Notes: generated from the sequence alone by a model not told the origin. DNA of 64,000 nucleotides from Vibrio sp. Isolate32 (GCF_022397955.1 NZ_JAKEUQ010000013.1:1-64000); one strand, 5' to 3'; shown: positions 28,243-37,997, counted from the stretch's first letter. Numbers and translations: made by a program.

Positions 28243-29655
28243 CTATAGAGAGAGGAAGTCTTTCACTTTTTGAAGAACACGTTCTGCTGTCTCTTTATCT
28301 TCCATTTCAGCGAAGATTCGCAGTAAAGGCTCTGTTCCAGAGAAACGAGCAATAACCCAGCCGCCATTCTTAAAGTACACCTTGGCACCATCTTCATAGC
28401 TGACTTTTTCAATCTCATACTCAAACTCAGGCAGCTGCTTCTCTACGTAGATCTTGGTGTAGAGCGCTTCTTTTTCTGAAGGTTTGAACTTGCAATCGCC
28501 TTCTGCTGTGTAGGCATAGCCATATTTCGAGTAGATCTCATCAAGCAATTCAGACAATTTCTTACCCGTTACACTGATCATCTCAACCAGTAGGCTAGAT
28601 GCGAAGACACCATCTTTACCCTTGATGTGGCCACGAATGGTTAAACCACCGGAACTTTCACCACCAATCAGAGAGTCGTCGGCTTCCATCTGCGAGCTGA
28701 TATGCTTAAAGCCTACTGGAACCTCAAAGCTCTTTTCACCATGATCGGCTGCCACTTTATCGAGTAGATGGGTGGTTGCGATATTACGAACTACCGATCC
28801 TTTCCAGCCCTTGTATTCCAACAAGTAGTAGTAAAGCAGCAGTAGTACTTCGTTAGGGTGAATGAAGCTACCTTTCTCATCGATAATACCTAAGCGGTCT
28901 GCATCGCCATCGGTACCAATACCAATGTCATACCCTTCAGCGGCAACTAAGTGCTTCAAGCGATAGAGCGTAGCTGCGCTTGGTGATGGCATTAATCCAC
29001 CAAAATCTGGGTTTTTACCATCGTTGATCACGTCGACATCACAACGGCCATTGATAAGAACCGTTTGTAGAGCGTTCTTCGCTACACCAAACATAGGGTC
29101 AATCAGTACGCGCAAGTTTGCTTTCTTGATTGACTCGATATCGATGAAGTTAATGATCGAATCAACAAAGTCGTTCATTGGGTTGATGATCTCGATCTCT
29201 TTGTCGTTCAACGCTTGTTCGAAGTCGACACGGATAACGTCTTCGTTGGTTAGAGTTGCGATCTGCTGTTCGATCTTCTCTGTGATGATCTCATCAGCAT
29301 CACGACCACCTTCAATAAACACCTTGATGCCGTTGTAATCCGCTGGGTTGTGAGAAGCGGTAATACATGCCGAGTAGGTGCAGCCCATCTCTTTTGCTTG
29401 GAACATGACGATAGGGGTTGGAACAAACTTATCGATGAAGCTGACTTTGATGTTGTTAGCGGCTAATACTTCAGCAAACCAACATGCAGCTTTATCGGAA
29501 AGGAAGCGACGGTCATAACCGATCACAAATCCGTTTTTAGCTGCATTTTCATTGTTGATGATGTTTGCCAGCGCTTGTGCCACAAGGCGAACGTTCTCTC
29601 TGGTGAACTCTTCACCAATGAAAGCGCGCCAGCCACCTGTACCAAATTTAATCAT
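28243..29655 (-). CDS. Hexose/hexosamine-phosphate mutase of the chitobiose operon
   Basis: This alpha-D-phosphohexomutase has 470 residues. The phosphoserine loop TASHNPADYNGIK (about residue 100), the metal-binding loop DGDADR (about 245) and the sugar-binding loop GGESSGG (about 320) are all intact. It is the last gene of the operon. Because ChbP releases GlcNAc-1-phosphate, the likely job here is its conversion to GlcNAc-6-phosphate, which enters amino-sugar catabolism. That substrate is inferred from context; by family alone it could act on glucose or mannose phosphates. The ATG has a GGATT site. The gene corresponds to V. cholerae VC0611 by position. Confidence 0.9.
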   Translation of the reverse strand: MIKFGTGGWRAFIGEEFTRENVRLVAQALANIINNENAAKNGFVIGYDRRFLSDKAACWFAEVLAANNIKVSFIDKFVPTPIVMFQAKEMGCTYSACITASHNPADYNGIKVFIEGGRDADEIITEKIEQQIATLTNEDVIRVDFEQALNDKEIEIINPMNDFVDSIINFIDIESIKKANLRVLIDPMFGVAKNALQTVLINGRCDVDVINDGKNPDFGGLMPSPSAATLYRLKHLVAAEGYDIGIGTDGDADRLGIIDEKGSFIHPNEVLLLLYYYLLEYKGWKGSVVRNIATTHLLDKVAADHGEKSFEVPVGFKHISSQMEADDSLIGGESSGGLTIRGHIKGKDGVFASSLLVEMISVTGKKLSELLDEIYSKYGYAYTAEGDCKFKPSEKEALYTKIYVEKQLPEFEYEIEKVSYEDGAKVYFKNGGWVIARFSGTEPLLRIFAEMEDKETAERVLQKVKDFLSL

Positions 29656-29672
29656 TAGAAAATCCTTTTAGT

Positions 29673-29707
29673 CTCTTGCCTCAAACCCAATAGGTTTGGG
29701 GCAAGAG
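29673..29707 (-). other. Intergenic hairpin between chbP and the mutase gene
   Basis: Fifteen-base arms around a 5-base loop (29688-29692) pair with a single mismatch in the transcript. No T-run follows on the minus strand. It is more likely an RNA-stability or processing element than a terminator. Confidence 0.65.
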
Positions 29708-29727
29708 TGGTTCGTTAAGTTGCGTGA

Positions 29728-32133
29728 CTAGCCTAGAACAACGACAACATCGTTCACGCTGCCTTCTGCTTGAACTGGGATTGCGCCTTCTACAGACTCA
29801 CCGTTGATAGTGATAGAGGCAACCCCTTTGCTTACTGCATTCGGGTTCTGTACTGTGATGTTGTATGTCGCACCACGCCATTGACGAGTCACTTCAAACT
29901 CTGGCCAATCTGTTGGGATACAAGGATCTACGGTTAAGCCTTCAAAGCCAGTACGAACGCCAAGAATGAAGTTGGTTACCGCAAAGTAAGCCCAACCAGA
30001 GGTACCGGTTAACCATGGGTGGTTTGCGCGGCCGTGGTCTTGGTGGTCTTTGCCCATGATGAACTGCACGTACGAGTATGGTTCTGCGTAACGTGTTTCA
30101 ATCATGTCGTTTTGGTTGTATGGGTTAAGTGCATCGTAGAATTTCATCGCACGGTCACCACGGCCAAGCTTCGCTTCTGCTACCCAAGCCCATGGGTTCG
30201 GGTGAGAGAAGATAGCGCCATTCTCTTTTACGCCTTGGTAAACGCGAGTGACGAAACCAATGTCATCGTTTGGTGTCGCGAATGATGGAGAGTTTAGGTG
30301 CAGGCCGTATTCAGAGAATAGGTTCTCATCGACTGCATCCATCGCTTTCTCACCACGCTCTTGAGAAACCGCACCAGATAGTACTGCTAGTGTGTTTGAC
30401 TCAAGGTGTACCCGACCTTCTGCTTGTTGAGCAGTACCGATCTTGTCGCCATTTTTGGTTAGACCACGAATGTACCAACCGCCTTCATCATCCCAAAGGT
30501 GTGTTTCACATGCTTCACGAACGTTCGCTGCCATTTCTGTGTATTTCGCAACGTCAGCATCGTTATTACGGAACTTAGCAAGGTCTAAGAACTCTTGTAG
30601 TGCCCAGAAGTGAAGGAATGAAACCATTGACGACTCACCACCACCTAGGTTCAAGCAGTCGTTCCAGTCAGCTCGTAGACCTTTACAGATACCTGTTTGA
30701 CCAACGTATTCTGCAGAGAAGTTCAGTGCCGCTTTCATGTGTTCGTAGACAGTTGCTTCTCCGCCGTCTGCGTAAGGAATCACTTCATCAAAGAACTCAT
30801 GTTCACCGGTTTCCATCACGTATTTGATGATGGTCGGAACGATCCATAGATGATCATCAGAGCAAGTATCTTCAATGCCGTGGATCTTGTCGTCGTCTGA
30901 TGGAGTCGGAACTACCGTTGGTGATTTCGAAGGCTTAACATCCGCTTTCTCTGGATCAAACCAGTCTGGATCGAATAGGTGTAGACCGTAGCCCGCTTTA
31001 ACTTGGCCGCGTAGTAGGTCGACGATACGTTTACGAGTCATTGCTGGGTTAGCGTGAGGTACTGAGATAGCGTCCTGCGCGGTATCACGGTAGCCAAGAC
31101 CAGTACGACCGCCCACTTCAATGAATGATGCAAAGCGCGACCACACCACACAAGTTTCTGCTTGGTATAGTGTCCAAGTGTTGATCATGGTGTCCAAGCC
31201 TTCGTTTGGAGACTTAACTTGGAACTTGTTGCAACGCTCGTCCCAGTGATCTTTGATGCCTTGGAACGCAGCATCTACGTTTGCAGTGTCTTGGTACTTC
31301 TCACGTAGGCGCTCACCGTTGCCTTTGCCGATACCTAGTACGTAAGCAAAGCGAACTTCTTCACCCGGTTGAATGGTGAATTGCTTATGCAGAGAGCCAC
31401 AGTGGTTGTAACAGGTTTGAGCGCTGTTCGAACATTTACCGTTTTCAACCGCAATTGGGTTCGCTTCATCGCGGTACATGCCAAGGAAGTTGTCACGCTG
31501 ACCGTCGTAGCTGTCTGGTGAGAAGGTTGACGCTAAGTAGTAGAAGCCTTCAAAGTCATTAGTGTTGTAGTACAGATCGTATTCCAACACACCTTCTTGG
31601 TAAGACGTGCCCGCAGAGTACAGAGACATCTGGTGGTTTTGGTTGTCTGATTGAATGTGGCTGAACGAGAACTCTACAAATGAGAATGTGCTGATAGTAC
31701 GTGGCTTATCAGTGTTGTTCTTTAGTACAACGTCCCAAACTTCTGCATCTTCGCCCTTAGGTACGAATAACGTTTTGGTTGCGGTAATACCGCTGTATTC
31801 ACATTTGAACTTTGAGTATGACAAGCCGTGACGAACTTCGTAGTTTGCTTCATCTAGGCTCTTTGCCACTGGCTGCCAAGAGATAGACCAGTAGTCACCA
31901 GTTTCATCATCACGCAGGTAAACATAGTGTCCTGGGCGGTCAAAGGTGCCGTTCGGACGGAATTTAGTAACACGGTTGTATTCCGGAGAATTGTAGAACG
32001 AGTAACCGCCCGCATTGTGCGAAATTACAGTACAAAACTTTTCAGTACCTAGGTAGTTAGTCCAAGGTGCTGGTACATCAGGGCGAGTGATGACGTATTC
32101 GCGATTGTCGTTATCGAAATAGCCGTATTTCAT
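29728..32133 (-). CDS. chbP: N,N'-diacetylchitobiose phosphorylase (GH94)
   Basis: ChbP splits (GlcNAc)2 with phosphate into GlcNAc-1-phosphate and GlcNAc in the cytoplasm, saving ATP. With the start at 32133 the protein is 801 residues and begins MKYGYFDNDNREYVITRP, identical in length to the characterised V. proteolyticus enzyme. The catalytic Asp falls at 492 in RADWND, again the same number. An AAGGA site lies 7 bp before this ATG. A longer reading frame from 32160 lacks one. There is no signal peptide. It lies between the GH20 hexosaminidase and the mutase genes, the logical next step in the pathway. Confidence 0.95.
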   Translation of the reverse strand: MKYGYFDNDNREYVITRPDVPAPWTNYLGTEKFCTVISHNAGGYSFYNSPEYNRVTKFRPNGTFDRPGHYVYLRDDETGDYWSISWQPVAKSLDEANYEVRHGLSYSKFKCEYSGITATKTLFVPKGEDAEVWDVVLKNNTDKPRTISTFSFVEFSFSHIQSDNQNHQMSLYSAGTSYQEGVLEYDLYYNTNDFEGFYYLASTFSPDSYDGQRDNFLGMYRDEANPIAVENGKCSNSAQTCYNHCGSLHKQFTIQPGEEVRFAYVLGIGKGNGERLREKYQDTANVDAAFQGIKDHWDERCNKFQVKSPNEGLDTMINTWTLYQAETCVVWSRFASFIEVGGRTGLGYRDTAQDAISVPHANPAMTRKRIVDLLRGQVKAGYGLHLFDPDWFDPEKADVKPSKSPTVVPTPSDDDKIHGIEDTCSDDHLWIVPTIIKYVMETGEHEFFDEVIPYADGGEATVYEHMKAALNFSAEYVGQTGICKGLRADWNDCLNLGGGESSMVSFLHFWALQEFLDLAKFRNNDADVAKYTEMAANVREACETHLWDDEGGWYIRGLTKNGDKIGTAQQAEGRVHLESNTLAVLSGAVSQERGEKAMDAVDENLFSEYGLHLNSPSFATPNDDIGFVTRVYQGVKENGAIFSHPNPWAWVAEAKLGRGDRAMKFYDALNPYNQNDMIETRYAEPYSYVQFIMGKDHQDHGRANHPWLTGTSGWAYFAVTNFILGVRTGFEGLTVDPCIPTDWPEFEVTRQWRGATYNITVQNPNAVSKGVASITINGESVEGAIPVQAEGSVNDVVVVLG

Positions 32134-32181
32134 TGTCATTTCCTTTTTAACAAACTGCATCTATGCAGCTAATTTTTAAAT

Positions 32182-32234
32182 AGTGATGCTGAGTTTTATT
32201 GGACTGAGCACCTTAATTTGAGTCAGCAATCACT
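32182..32234 (-). other. Intergenic hairpin between the GH20 gene and chbP
   Basis: AGTGAT-GCTGA (32182-32192) pairs with TCAGC-A-ATCACT (32223-32234), with one bulged base and a long A/T-rich loop. No T-run follows on the minus strand. Confidence 0.5.
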
Positions 32235-32259
32235 CGGTGGGAGTGTGCTGTGGTTTGTT

Positions 32260-34194
32260 TTATTCAGCTTTCCAAGGGTTGCGGTAATCAACATTGAGTC
32301 TGTCGAGTAGCGGCAAGTGACCCTTCAGGCGAGATAGGTAATCTAGCCAGTTTCGGTTGTTTTTATGTGTCCAACATCCTTCAGCTAAAGCGCTAATTCT
32401 TGGGAATACCATGTAATCCATGCGCTTTTGGTTGGTGACGATCTCACACCATAGAGCACACTGAATTCCGCGGATCCGCTTACGAATTGGGTCGGTGTCG
32501 GATATCTCAGCAAGCGCTTCGTAGGTATAAGCTTGTTCTAATGGGATAACGGCAGCCCAATCTACGCCCGGCTCTTCCGGTGCATAATCTTGGGTCATGT
32601 CGAGATAAGTAAATTGTGCGGGTTGCAGAACCACATCAAAGCCTTGGCGAGCACAGTTCACGGCGGCTTCTTCGCTGAGCCAAGAGTAGATGATGGTCTC
32701 TTTACTCACCTTGTCGCCGTGTTGTGCTTCTTCCCAGCCCACCATGCGTTTGCCTAGCTGCTTAAGTTTGTTCTCGGCATAGCGGAATAGGTGGCCTTGT
32801 AGGTCTTTGCTGTCTTGGTATTGATGTTCTTTCATCAGTGCTTGAGCTGCAGGACTGTTGGTCCACACTCCCGGTGGCACTTCGTCTGCGCCCATGTGAA
32901 TTAATTCACTCGGGAAGAGTTTTGCTACTTCTTCAATAACGATATCTAAGAACTGATAAGTACCCGATAAGCCTGGGTTTAGTACATTGTCGTTGTAGTG
33001 CTGAATGCTCTTGTATTGAGTGGTGTCCGCTTGCTCGACCAACATGTCAGGCAGTGATTTGATCGCGGCGCGGCAGTGTCCCGGGATATCGATCTCAGGG
33101 ATCACAGTGATGCTGCGTTGCTCTGCGTATTCAATAACTTCGCGAATCTGTTGTTGTGTGTAGAAGCCGCCATAATTCTCTGCAATGTGGGTGTATTGCG
33201 GTTCTAATGCGTGGTCAGGACCACGCCAAGCTCCAATTTCTGTTAGCTGAGGTAGTCGCTTAATCTCGATTCTCCAACCTTCATCATCGGTTAGGTGCCA
33301 ATGAAAAACGTTGAATTTGTAGTGCGCCAGTTGGTTGATTAATCGCTTCACTTGCTCCACAGAGTGGAAGTGACGTGCGCAATCCAACATCATGCCGCGG
33401 TATTTGAAACGAGGTTGATCGGCGATTTTGCAACATGGCACAAAGAAGTGTTCTGCATCTTGTTGTTGAACCAATTGGATTAAGCTGGCAACGGCATGCG
33501 TGAAGCCTGATTGACTACCTGATTCTACGACTACTTGCTGGGCTGTGATCTTTAGCTTGTACTTGGCTTCATCTAAAGTCGGGTTGCTGCGAAATACAAT
33601 GTCTCCGCTAGCTTCTGGTGATAGTTCTGTTGAAACCGTTAGCTCAAACGTAGTCAGTAATTCTTGTTGTAGCCAAACATTGGCTTTCTCGGCAAGGTGA
33701 GACTGAACTTCAACTTTGCACGCTTTGTTCAGTGCGAAGCTGCCTTGTTTCAGCTCGAATTGATTCGGTTGGGGGATCAGTGCCACCGCTGCCGCATCTA
33801 CTTCTGGGATTTGGCTGCGTTCACGATATGGTGAAGCTAGCACTATTGGTGATATTGCTACTGGCAGTACCGAAGTTTCGCCTTGGTTATGCGTTTGGAT
33901 AAAGGCGTCGTTGAGACCATCAGAATAGAAACGGAATGGGGCGCTTTGAATACTGAATTCTAGGTAATAATGGTTGTTCGCCTTTAGCACGGTGGTACTT
34001 GGCTGGTAAGAACAAAAGCTTCCTACCTGAGTTAATTCGCCTTGCGACAGACTCTCTGGAAGGATGAATCGGTCAAACGCAAAGTGGAGTGACCAATCTG
34101 TAACGTCAAGATCACTTAAGTTATGTACCGTAAGGCCAAATCGGCAGTTATTTTTTTGTTCAGAAAGAACAGCTAAGTCGATGCGATAATTCAT
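32260..34194 (-). CDS. Cytoplasmic beta-N-acetylhexosaminidase (GH20)
   Basis: This enzyme removes GlcNAc from the non-reducing end of imported chitooligosaccharides. The 644-residue protein has an N-terminal carbohydrate-binding-like beta domain (about 1-120), a GH20b domain (about 137-260) and the GH20 barrel (about 262-610). The barrel holds the catalytic Asp437-Glu438 pair in HMGADEVP and the FHWHLTDDEGWRIE strand near 297. No signal peptide is present, so it acts inside the cell on ABC-imported oligomers. A GGGAAG site precedes the ATG. It follows the glucosamine kinase gene by 12 bp and corresponds to V. cholerae VC0613. Confidence 0.93.
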   Translation of the reverse strand: MNYRIDLAVLSEQKNNCRFGLTVHNLSDLDVTDWSLHFAFDRFILPESLSQGELTQVGSFCSYQPSTTVLKANNHYYLEFSIQSAPFRFYSDGLNDAFIQTHNQGETSVLPVAISPIVLASPYRERSQIPEVDAAAVALIPQPNQFELKQGSFALNKACKVEVQSHLAEKANVWLQQELLTTFELTVSTELSPEASGDIVFRSNPTLDEAKYKLKITAQQVVVESGSQSGFTHAVASLIQLVQQQDAEHFFVPCCKIADQPRFKYRGMMLDCARHFHSVEQVKRLINQLAHYKFNVFHWHLTDDEGWRIEIKRLPQLTEIGAWRGPDHALEPQYTHIAENYGGFYTQQQIREVIEYAEQRSITVIPEIDIPGHCRAAIKSLPDMLVEQADTTQYKSIQHYNDNVLNPGLSGTYQFLDIVIEEVAKLFPSELIHMGADEVPPGVWTNSPAAQALMKEHQYQDSKDLQGHLFRYAENKLKQLGKRMVGWEEAQHGDKVSKETIIYSWLSEEAAVNCARQGFDVVLQPAQFTYLDMTQDYAPEEPGVDWAAVIPLEQAYTYEALAEISDTDPIRKRIRGIQCALWCEIVTNQKRMDYMVFPRISALAEGCWTHKNNRNWLDYLSRLKGHLPLLDRLNVDYRNPWKAE

Positions 34195-34206
34195 ATAACT
34201 TCCCTG

Positions 34207-35091
34207 CTAAGCCTGTTGATACAAGTTGTGTTGTGGTTTTCCGGCAAACATCAATGCGCCTTCGATAGCGTCAAATTGAGGTTCAACGATCCATTGTTGT
34301 ACTGGTGGTGATAGCCAGTTGAGAATGCGCTCTGCGATACTTCCCATTAGGCACACCTTGTCTGCACCTTTGCGATGCAGTGCTAGTACAAACATTTCGA
34401 TATCAGCGGCGGTTTGCTTGAGCATCTCAATCGCGAGCTCATCGCCTTCGTTAGCCAGTTGAAAAATCACTGGTGAGAATTGACCGTAGTCTTTTGGAAT
34501 AGCGCCTTTTGACCATTCGACGATGGCATCAACATCATTGCTAAAGTGGTTCATTACGTGTTGAGTCAGTGGTGTCTTGTTGCGAATGCCATCTTCTGCC
34601 AGTAGGACTTGTTGAATCAAACGAAGGCCCATCACTGCGCCACCACCTTGGTCGGAAATTGGAAACTCACGGCCACCAACGACATGTTGCTCACCATCTT
34701 GTAGGTAGATGCCGCATGAGCCTGTTCCACCTATCATGATGGCACCGTTTTGGCCATTGTGAGCACCAATGCAAGCGCCGTAAGCGTCTGTGTTGAGCGT
34801 CATGCTGGCGAAAGGGTGCGGTTGTACCATGAAGTCGAACCATGCTGACTTTTGCTCAGCACCTGCCAGCGCTAGGCCGACATGCATATTTGAAAAATGA
34901 CTTGAATCGAGTTGCCCTTGCTGTGCCGCTTGAGTAATGGCATCGACAATTGAGCTCATCGCCACATCAACACCCAAAAGGATGTTAGCGCTTCCACTTT
35001 TCGCTTCACCAATGAGTGTGCCTTGGTCATCGCGAATACGAGCACGACAAGAGGTGCCGCCGCCATCAATACCTACGTAATAAAGCGTCAT
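34207..35091 (-). CDS. gspK: Glucosamine / N-acetylglucosamine kinase (BadF family)
   Basis: This ATP-dependent amino-sugar kinase belongs to the ASKHA fold. The phosphate-1 loop YYVGIDGGGTSCRARI is at residues 4-19 and the IGGTGSCGIYL loop near 118. The 294-residue length equals that I recall for V. cholerae GspK, characterised as a glucosamine-specific kinase. Here it would phosphorylate glucosamine set free by the GH9 glucosaminidase upstream or GlcNAc set free by hexosaminidase and ChbP. The start overlaps the ribosome-binding region at the end of the GH9 gene, only 2 bp apart, implying coupled translation. Confidence 0.88.
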   Translation of the reverse strand: MTLYYVGIDGGGTSCRARIRDDQGTLIGEAKSGSANILLGVDVAMSSIVDAITQAAQQGQLDSSHFSNMHVGLALAGAEQKSAWFDFMVQPHPFASMTLNTDAYGACIGAHNGQNGAIMIGGTGSCGIYLQDGEQHVVGGREFPISDQGGGAVMGLRLIQQVLLAEDGIRNKTPLTQHVMNHFSNDVDAIVEWSKGAIPKDYGQFSPVIFQLANEGDELAIEMLKQTAADIEMFVLALHRKGADKVCLMGSIAERILNWLSPPVQQWIVEPQFDAIEGALMFAGKPQHNLYQQA

Positions 35092-35093
35092 GA

Positions 35094-36815
35094 TTATTGC
35101 TCCTTACGTTGTGCTAGGTAATTGAATTGCGCAGCGGTTGCCAATAGGAACCATGCACCGTGAGGGATCCATTGTTCGCCCCAGCGCCAGTTTTGAAGCA
35201 TGTCATCTTTTTGTGCTGGTGGATTGAACGCAATGTCTTGATCATCTTCAAAGCCAGCGGTAATGCCGTTACAGATACCGCCTTTGGCATTGAAAAAACC
35301 AAGCTGAGGTAAGTAGTCAGGGTTGTTATGACCGTGACCATCAAGCATGCACATATGGTAAGGGTTGAGGCCCAAGATCCAGTCGAGGCTGTTCTGTGAA
35401 AGCTGGATCAAACGTTCTTGCAAATCACGATCTTTAATATGGGGCTGAACGAGGTAAGCCATGGTCGCTATAGAACCAAGGCGAGCGTTTTCGCCTTGCC
35501 ACCAGTAGCCGGTTTCGTTCTTCTGAGCGACGAAGAATGCATCGCGCTTCTCACCATCCACATTCTTAACGTACTGTCTTGGGTAGCCAAATGGGTTGGT
35601 GACTTTATCTGTGATTTTGATTTCGAATTGACATGCTTGTTCAACAACGGTGCGAGCTTGTTCTTTCAGTTCTGCGTCAGTTTCATTATTGATGTATTCG
35701 CACAGGGCTATCACTGGTAACCCAGCTTCCGCAGCGTGGAAGTATGGACGAGAGCCATCAGCATTAGCTGACCAGAAGTGCTCAAATGAATCATCAGATT
35801 GCTGGCGAGTGCTTAATCTCTTAGCCCAAGTTCTAGCTTCTGAAAGGTATTGTTCGTCTTGTGTTACTCGGTAAAGCTCGTTGGCTGCGAGTAGGGCGCA
35901 ATACTCATCGATGATGTTCTCTTCACCATTGTTTAGGTACTGCAAGTTGTATTCTTTTAGGTGCCAGTAACCTTTGGTCGCAGTATCAAGATAGGTTTGG
36001 CTTGAGTAGCTACCCGATATGTCTAGTTCAGACGCTGCGGCAAGTGCTGCAATTGCCACACCTGCTCCTTGTCGGTAGCCGGCTTGCAAGTCTGTTGATT
36101 TATGACCTTCTTGAGTGGAGTACGCGCAGATGTCGCGTTGGTTGATATCTTTGCTCCACTTGTCGAATACAGTCATGTAGAAGTAGCCGGCCGCGTCTTG
36201 CATACGTACTAAGAAATCAGCACCGAATAGCGCTTCTTCCGTTAGTCGTGTCATAGAGAATTTAGGGAAGTCTGGGTTGTTGCTGGTTAAGCGCACGCTT
36301 TTAAGCATGTTCCAAACTACCATTGGAATCTGTTGTGGGTTTAGGTAATTGCCATACGACAAGTGGCTAAAATACTTACTCATATCGCCTGATGCGTCGT
36401 ACCAACCACCATGCACATCAACGTATCGGTCGGTGCCAAGAATTTGGGCTTGGCGATCTTTTTTATCAAAAATGCCGCCACAACGTTGAGACTTAAAGTA
36501 GTGAAGCACATCAGAAAATGTGTGGTTCATTAGCAGGTTATTACCAATCTCAAACACTTCTGAACGAAGGTTGTCAAAGCGCAGGTAGTAACGACCGCTC
36601 TCTGTGAATGAGCTGAAATCGATCGTGAAGAATTGCCCTTGATGCCAGTTTGCTACGCGACCCTGTTTTACAACGTCGAAGTTACCTACGGTAATATGGT
36701 TGTCGGCACACACGAGCAATACAGTGGAGCTTGATAAACGCGCTTTCTTAGTCTGTAGAATAGCTTGCTTAGGAGCCGAAGGTTCGTAGCCAATATGGTT
36801 GGTCAATAACAGCAT
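35094..36815 (-). CDS. GH9-family exo-beta-D-glucosaminidase
   Basis: This GH9 protein is often mislabelled endoglucanase. The 573 residues contain an N-terminal Ig-like CelD-N domain (about 1-90) and the (alpha/alpha)6 barrel. The GH9 catalytic motif reads GGWYDASGDM with Asp140 and Asp144; one residue is inserted relative to the usual DAGD. A Glu near 547 in WGEQW is a candidate acid. A homologous operon-encoded GH9 enzyme of Photobacterium profundum was shown to be an exo-glucosaminidase, which fits the chitin/chitosan context. There is no signal peptide. I chose the ATG at 36815 (GGAG site 8 bp upstream) over a TTG one codon earlier. Confidence 0.85.
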   Translation of the reverse strand: MLLLTNHIGYEPSAPKQAILQTKKARLSSSTVLLVCADNHITVGNFDVVKQGRVANWHQGQFFTIDFSSFTESGRYYLRFDNLRSEVFEIGNNLLMNHTFSDVLHYFKSQRCGGIFDKKDRQAQILGTDRYVDVHGGWYDASGDMSKYFSHLSYGNYLNPQQIPMVVWNMLKSVRLTSNNPDFPKFSMTRLTEEALFGADFLVRMQDAAGYFYMTVFDKWSKDINQRDICAYSTQEGHKSTDLQAGYRQGAGVAIAALAAASELDISGSYSSQTYLDTATKGYWHLKEYNLQYLNNGEENIIDEYCALLAANELYRVTQDEQYLSEARTWAKRLSTRQQSDDSFEHFWSANADGSRPYFHAAEAGLPVIALCEYINNETDAELKEQARTVVEQACQFEIKITDKVTNPFGYPRQYVKNVDGEKRDAFFVAQKNETGYWWQGENARLGSIATMAYLVQPHIKDRDLQERLIQLSQNSLDWILGLNPYHMCMLDGHGHNNPDYLPQLGFFNAKGGICNGITAGFEDDQDIAFNPPAQKDDMLQNWRWGEQWIPHGAWFLLATAAQFNYLAQRKEQ

Positions 36816-36877
36816 CAATATTCTCCAAAGGTCCTAGTTTCTTGTGGCTAGGTACCTGAATTGTTTTGGATATAAGT

Positions 36878-36901
36878 AGTTAGGGCCCGCAGACCCTAAC
36901 T
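36878..36901 (-). other. Intergenic hairpin between the ATPase and GH9 genes
   Basis: Perfect 8-bp arms AGTTAGGG (36878-36885) and CCCTAACT (36894-36901) enclose an 8-base loop. No T-run follows on the minus strand. Confidence 0.65.
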
Positions 36902-36913
36902 CAGTCTTAATGT

Positions 36914-37909
36914 TTAGCTTTCGTGTAGGTAACAGCGAACGAAGTGGTTCTCTGCTAATTGAGTCACGCCCGGAAGTTGTTCTTTACACTTGTCCATGGC
37001 GTGAGTACAACGACCAGCAAATGGACAGCCGACAGATGCTGGCGTCCAAAGCGGGATTTCACCTTTGTTGCCGGCCAGTTGGTCATGGATTGATTTCTTT
37101 GGGTCTGGAACTGCTGAAACCAATAGTTGTGTGTAAGGGTGCTGAGGGTTAGCGATAACGTCATCGGTATCGCCCCATTCAACCATGTGACCAACGTACA
37201 TTACTGATAGGTCTTCAGCGATGTAACGCGCGGTTGCGATATCGTGGGTGATGTAAAGCAGAGACATTTGCTTCTCAAACTTCATCTCTTCCATCAAGTT
37301 CAGAACGCCGGCACGAATCGAAACGTCGAGCATTGATGTTGGCTCATCGGCAAGAACGACTTCTGCACCTACTGCGATGTTGCGTGCAAGGTTTACACGC
37401 TGACGTTGGCCACCAGACAGTTGGTGTGGATACTTTTTCGCTGTCTCTTTTGGTGGGATTAGGCCGACTTGTTCTAAAAGATCGTATACACGCTCTTCTA
37501 GCTCTCTCTTGTTGCCTGGAGTCACCTTCTTGTGAATCAACAGTGGTCGAGCGATATGGTGGAAGATGTTATGTGTTGGGTTTAGAGAACCAAACGGGTC
37601 TTGCCATACCATTTGCACACCTTCACGGTACTGCATTAGGTCTTTACGGCTTGAGATATCTTGAATATCACGGCCTTTGTATTCAATGGTACCGCCCGAA
37701 GGTGCGTACATTTTTGCGATCATTTTTGCTGTGGTTGATTTGCCTGAACCAGACTCACCAACTACGGCTAGGCCGCGGCTTTTGTACATCTTGAATGACA
37801 CGTCGTTAATCGCACGCATCATTGGGGTTTGAATAGTGGTACTGCTTATTGGGAAGTCTTTTACGACGTTCTTACCTTCTACCAATAATTGACCGAAATC
37901 TTTGCTCAT
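36914..37909 (-). CDS. Chitooligosaccharide ABC transporter, ATPase subunit 2 (DppF/OppF type)
   Basis: This is one of two ATPases of the oligosaccharide importer. Walker A GESGSGKST is near residue 50, the signature LSGGQRQR near 170 and Walker B VVLADEPTSMLD near 190. The C-terminal cysteine cluster CPFAGRCTHAMDKC is typical of Opp/Dpp ATPases. The start at 37909 gives 331 residues and has a GGAG site 6 bp upstream; an upstream in-frame ATG at 37957 is less likely. The Opp/Dpp family name reflects homology to peptide transporters, but the operon context points to (GlcNAc)n. Confidence 0.9.
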   Translation of the reverse strand: MSKDFGQLLVEGKNVVKDFPISSTTIQTPMMRAINDVSFKMYKSRGLAVVGESGSGKSTTAKMIAKMYAPSGGTIEYKGRDIQDISSRKDLMQYREGVQMVWQDPFGSLNPTHNIFHHIARPLLIHKKVTPGNKRELEERVYDLLEQVGLIPPKETAKKYPHQLSGGQRQRVNLARNIAVGAEVVLADEPTSMLDVSIRAGVLNLMEEMKFEKQMSLLYITHDIATARYIAEDLSVMYVGHMVEWGDTDDVIANPQHPYTQLLVSAVPDPKKSIHDQLAGNKGEIPLWTPASVGCPFAGRCTHAMDKCKEQLPGVTQLAENHFVRCYLHES

Positions 37910-37948
37910 AATTGTCTCCAGAATCCTTATTCGCTTTGCTTGCTTTTT

Positions 37949-37993
37949 GGCGGACAAAGCCGCCTTATTTGTTATTCACGCTGAATCAGCGTG
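37949..37993 (-). other. Two small hairpins between the ATPase genes
   Basis: GGCGG/CCGCC (37949-37953 with 37960-37964) and CACGCTG/CAGCGTG (37977-37983 with 37987-37993) are perfect small hairpins. They occupy the 88-bp spacer, with no T-run after them on the minus strand. Confidence 0.6.
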
Positions 37994-37997
37994 CAAG

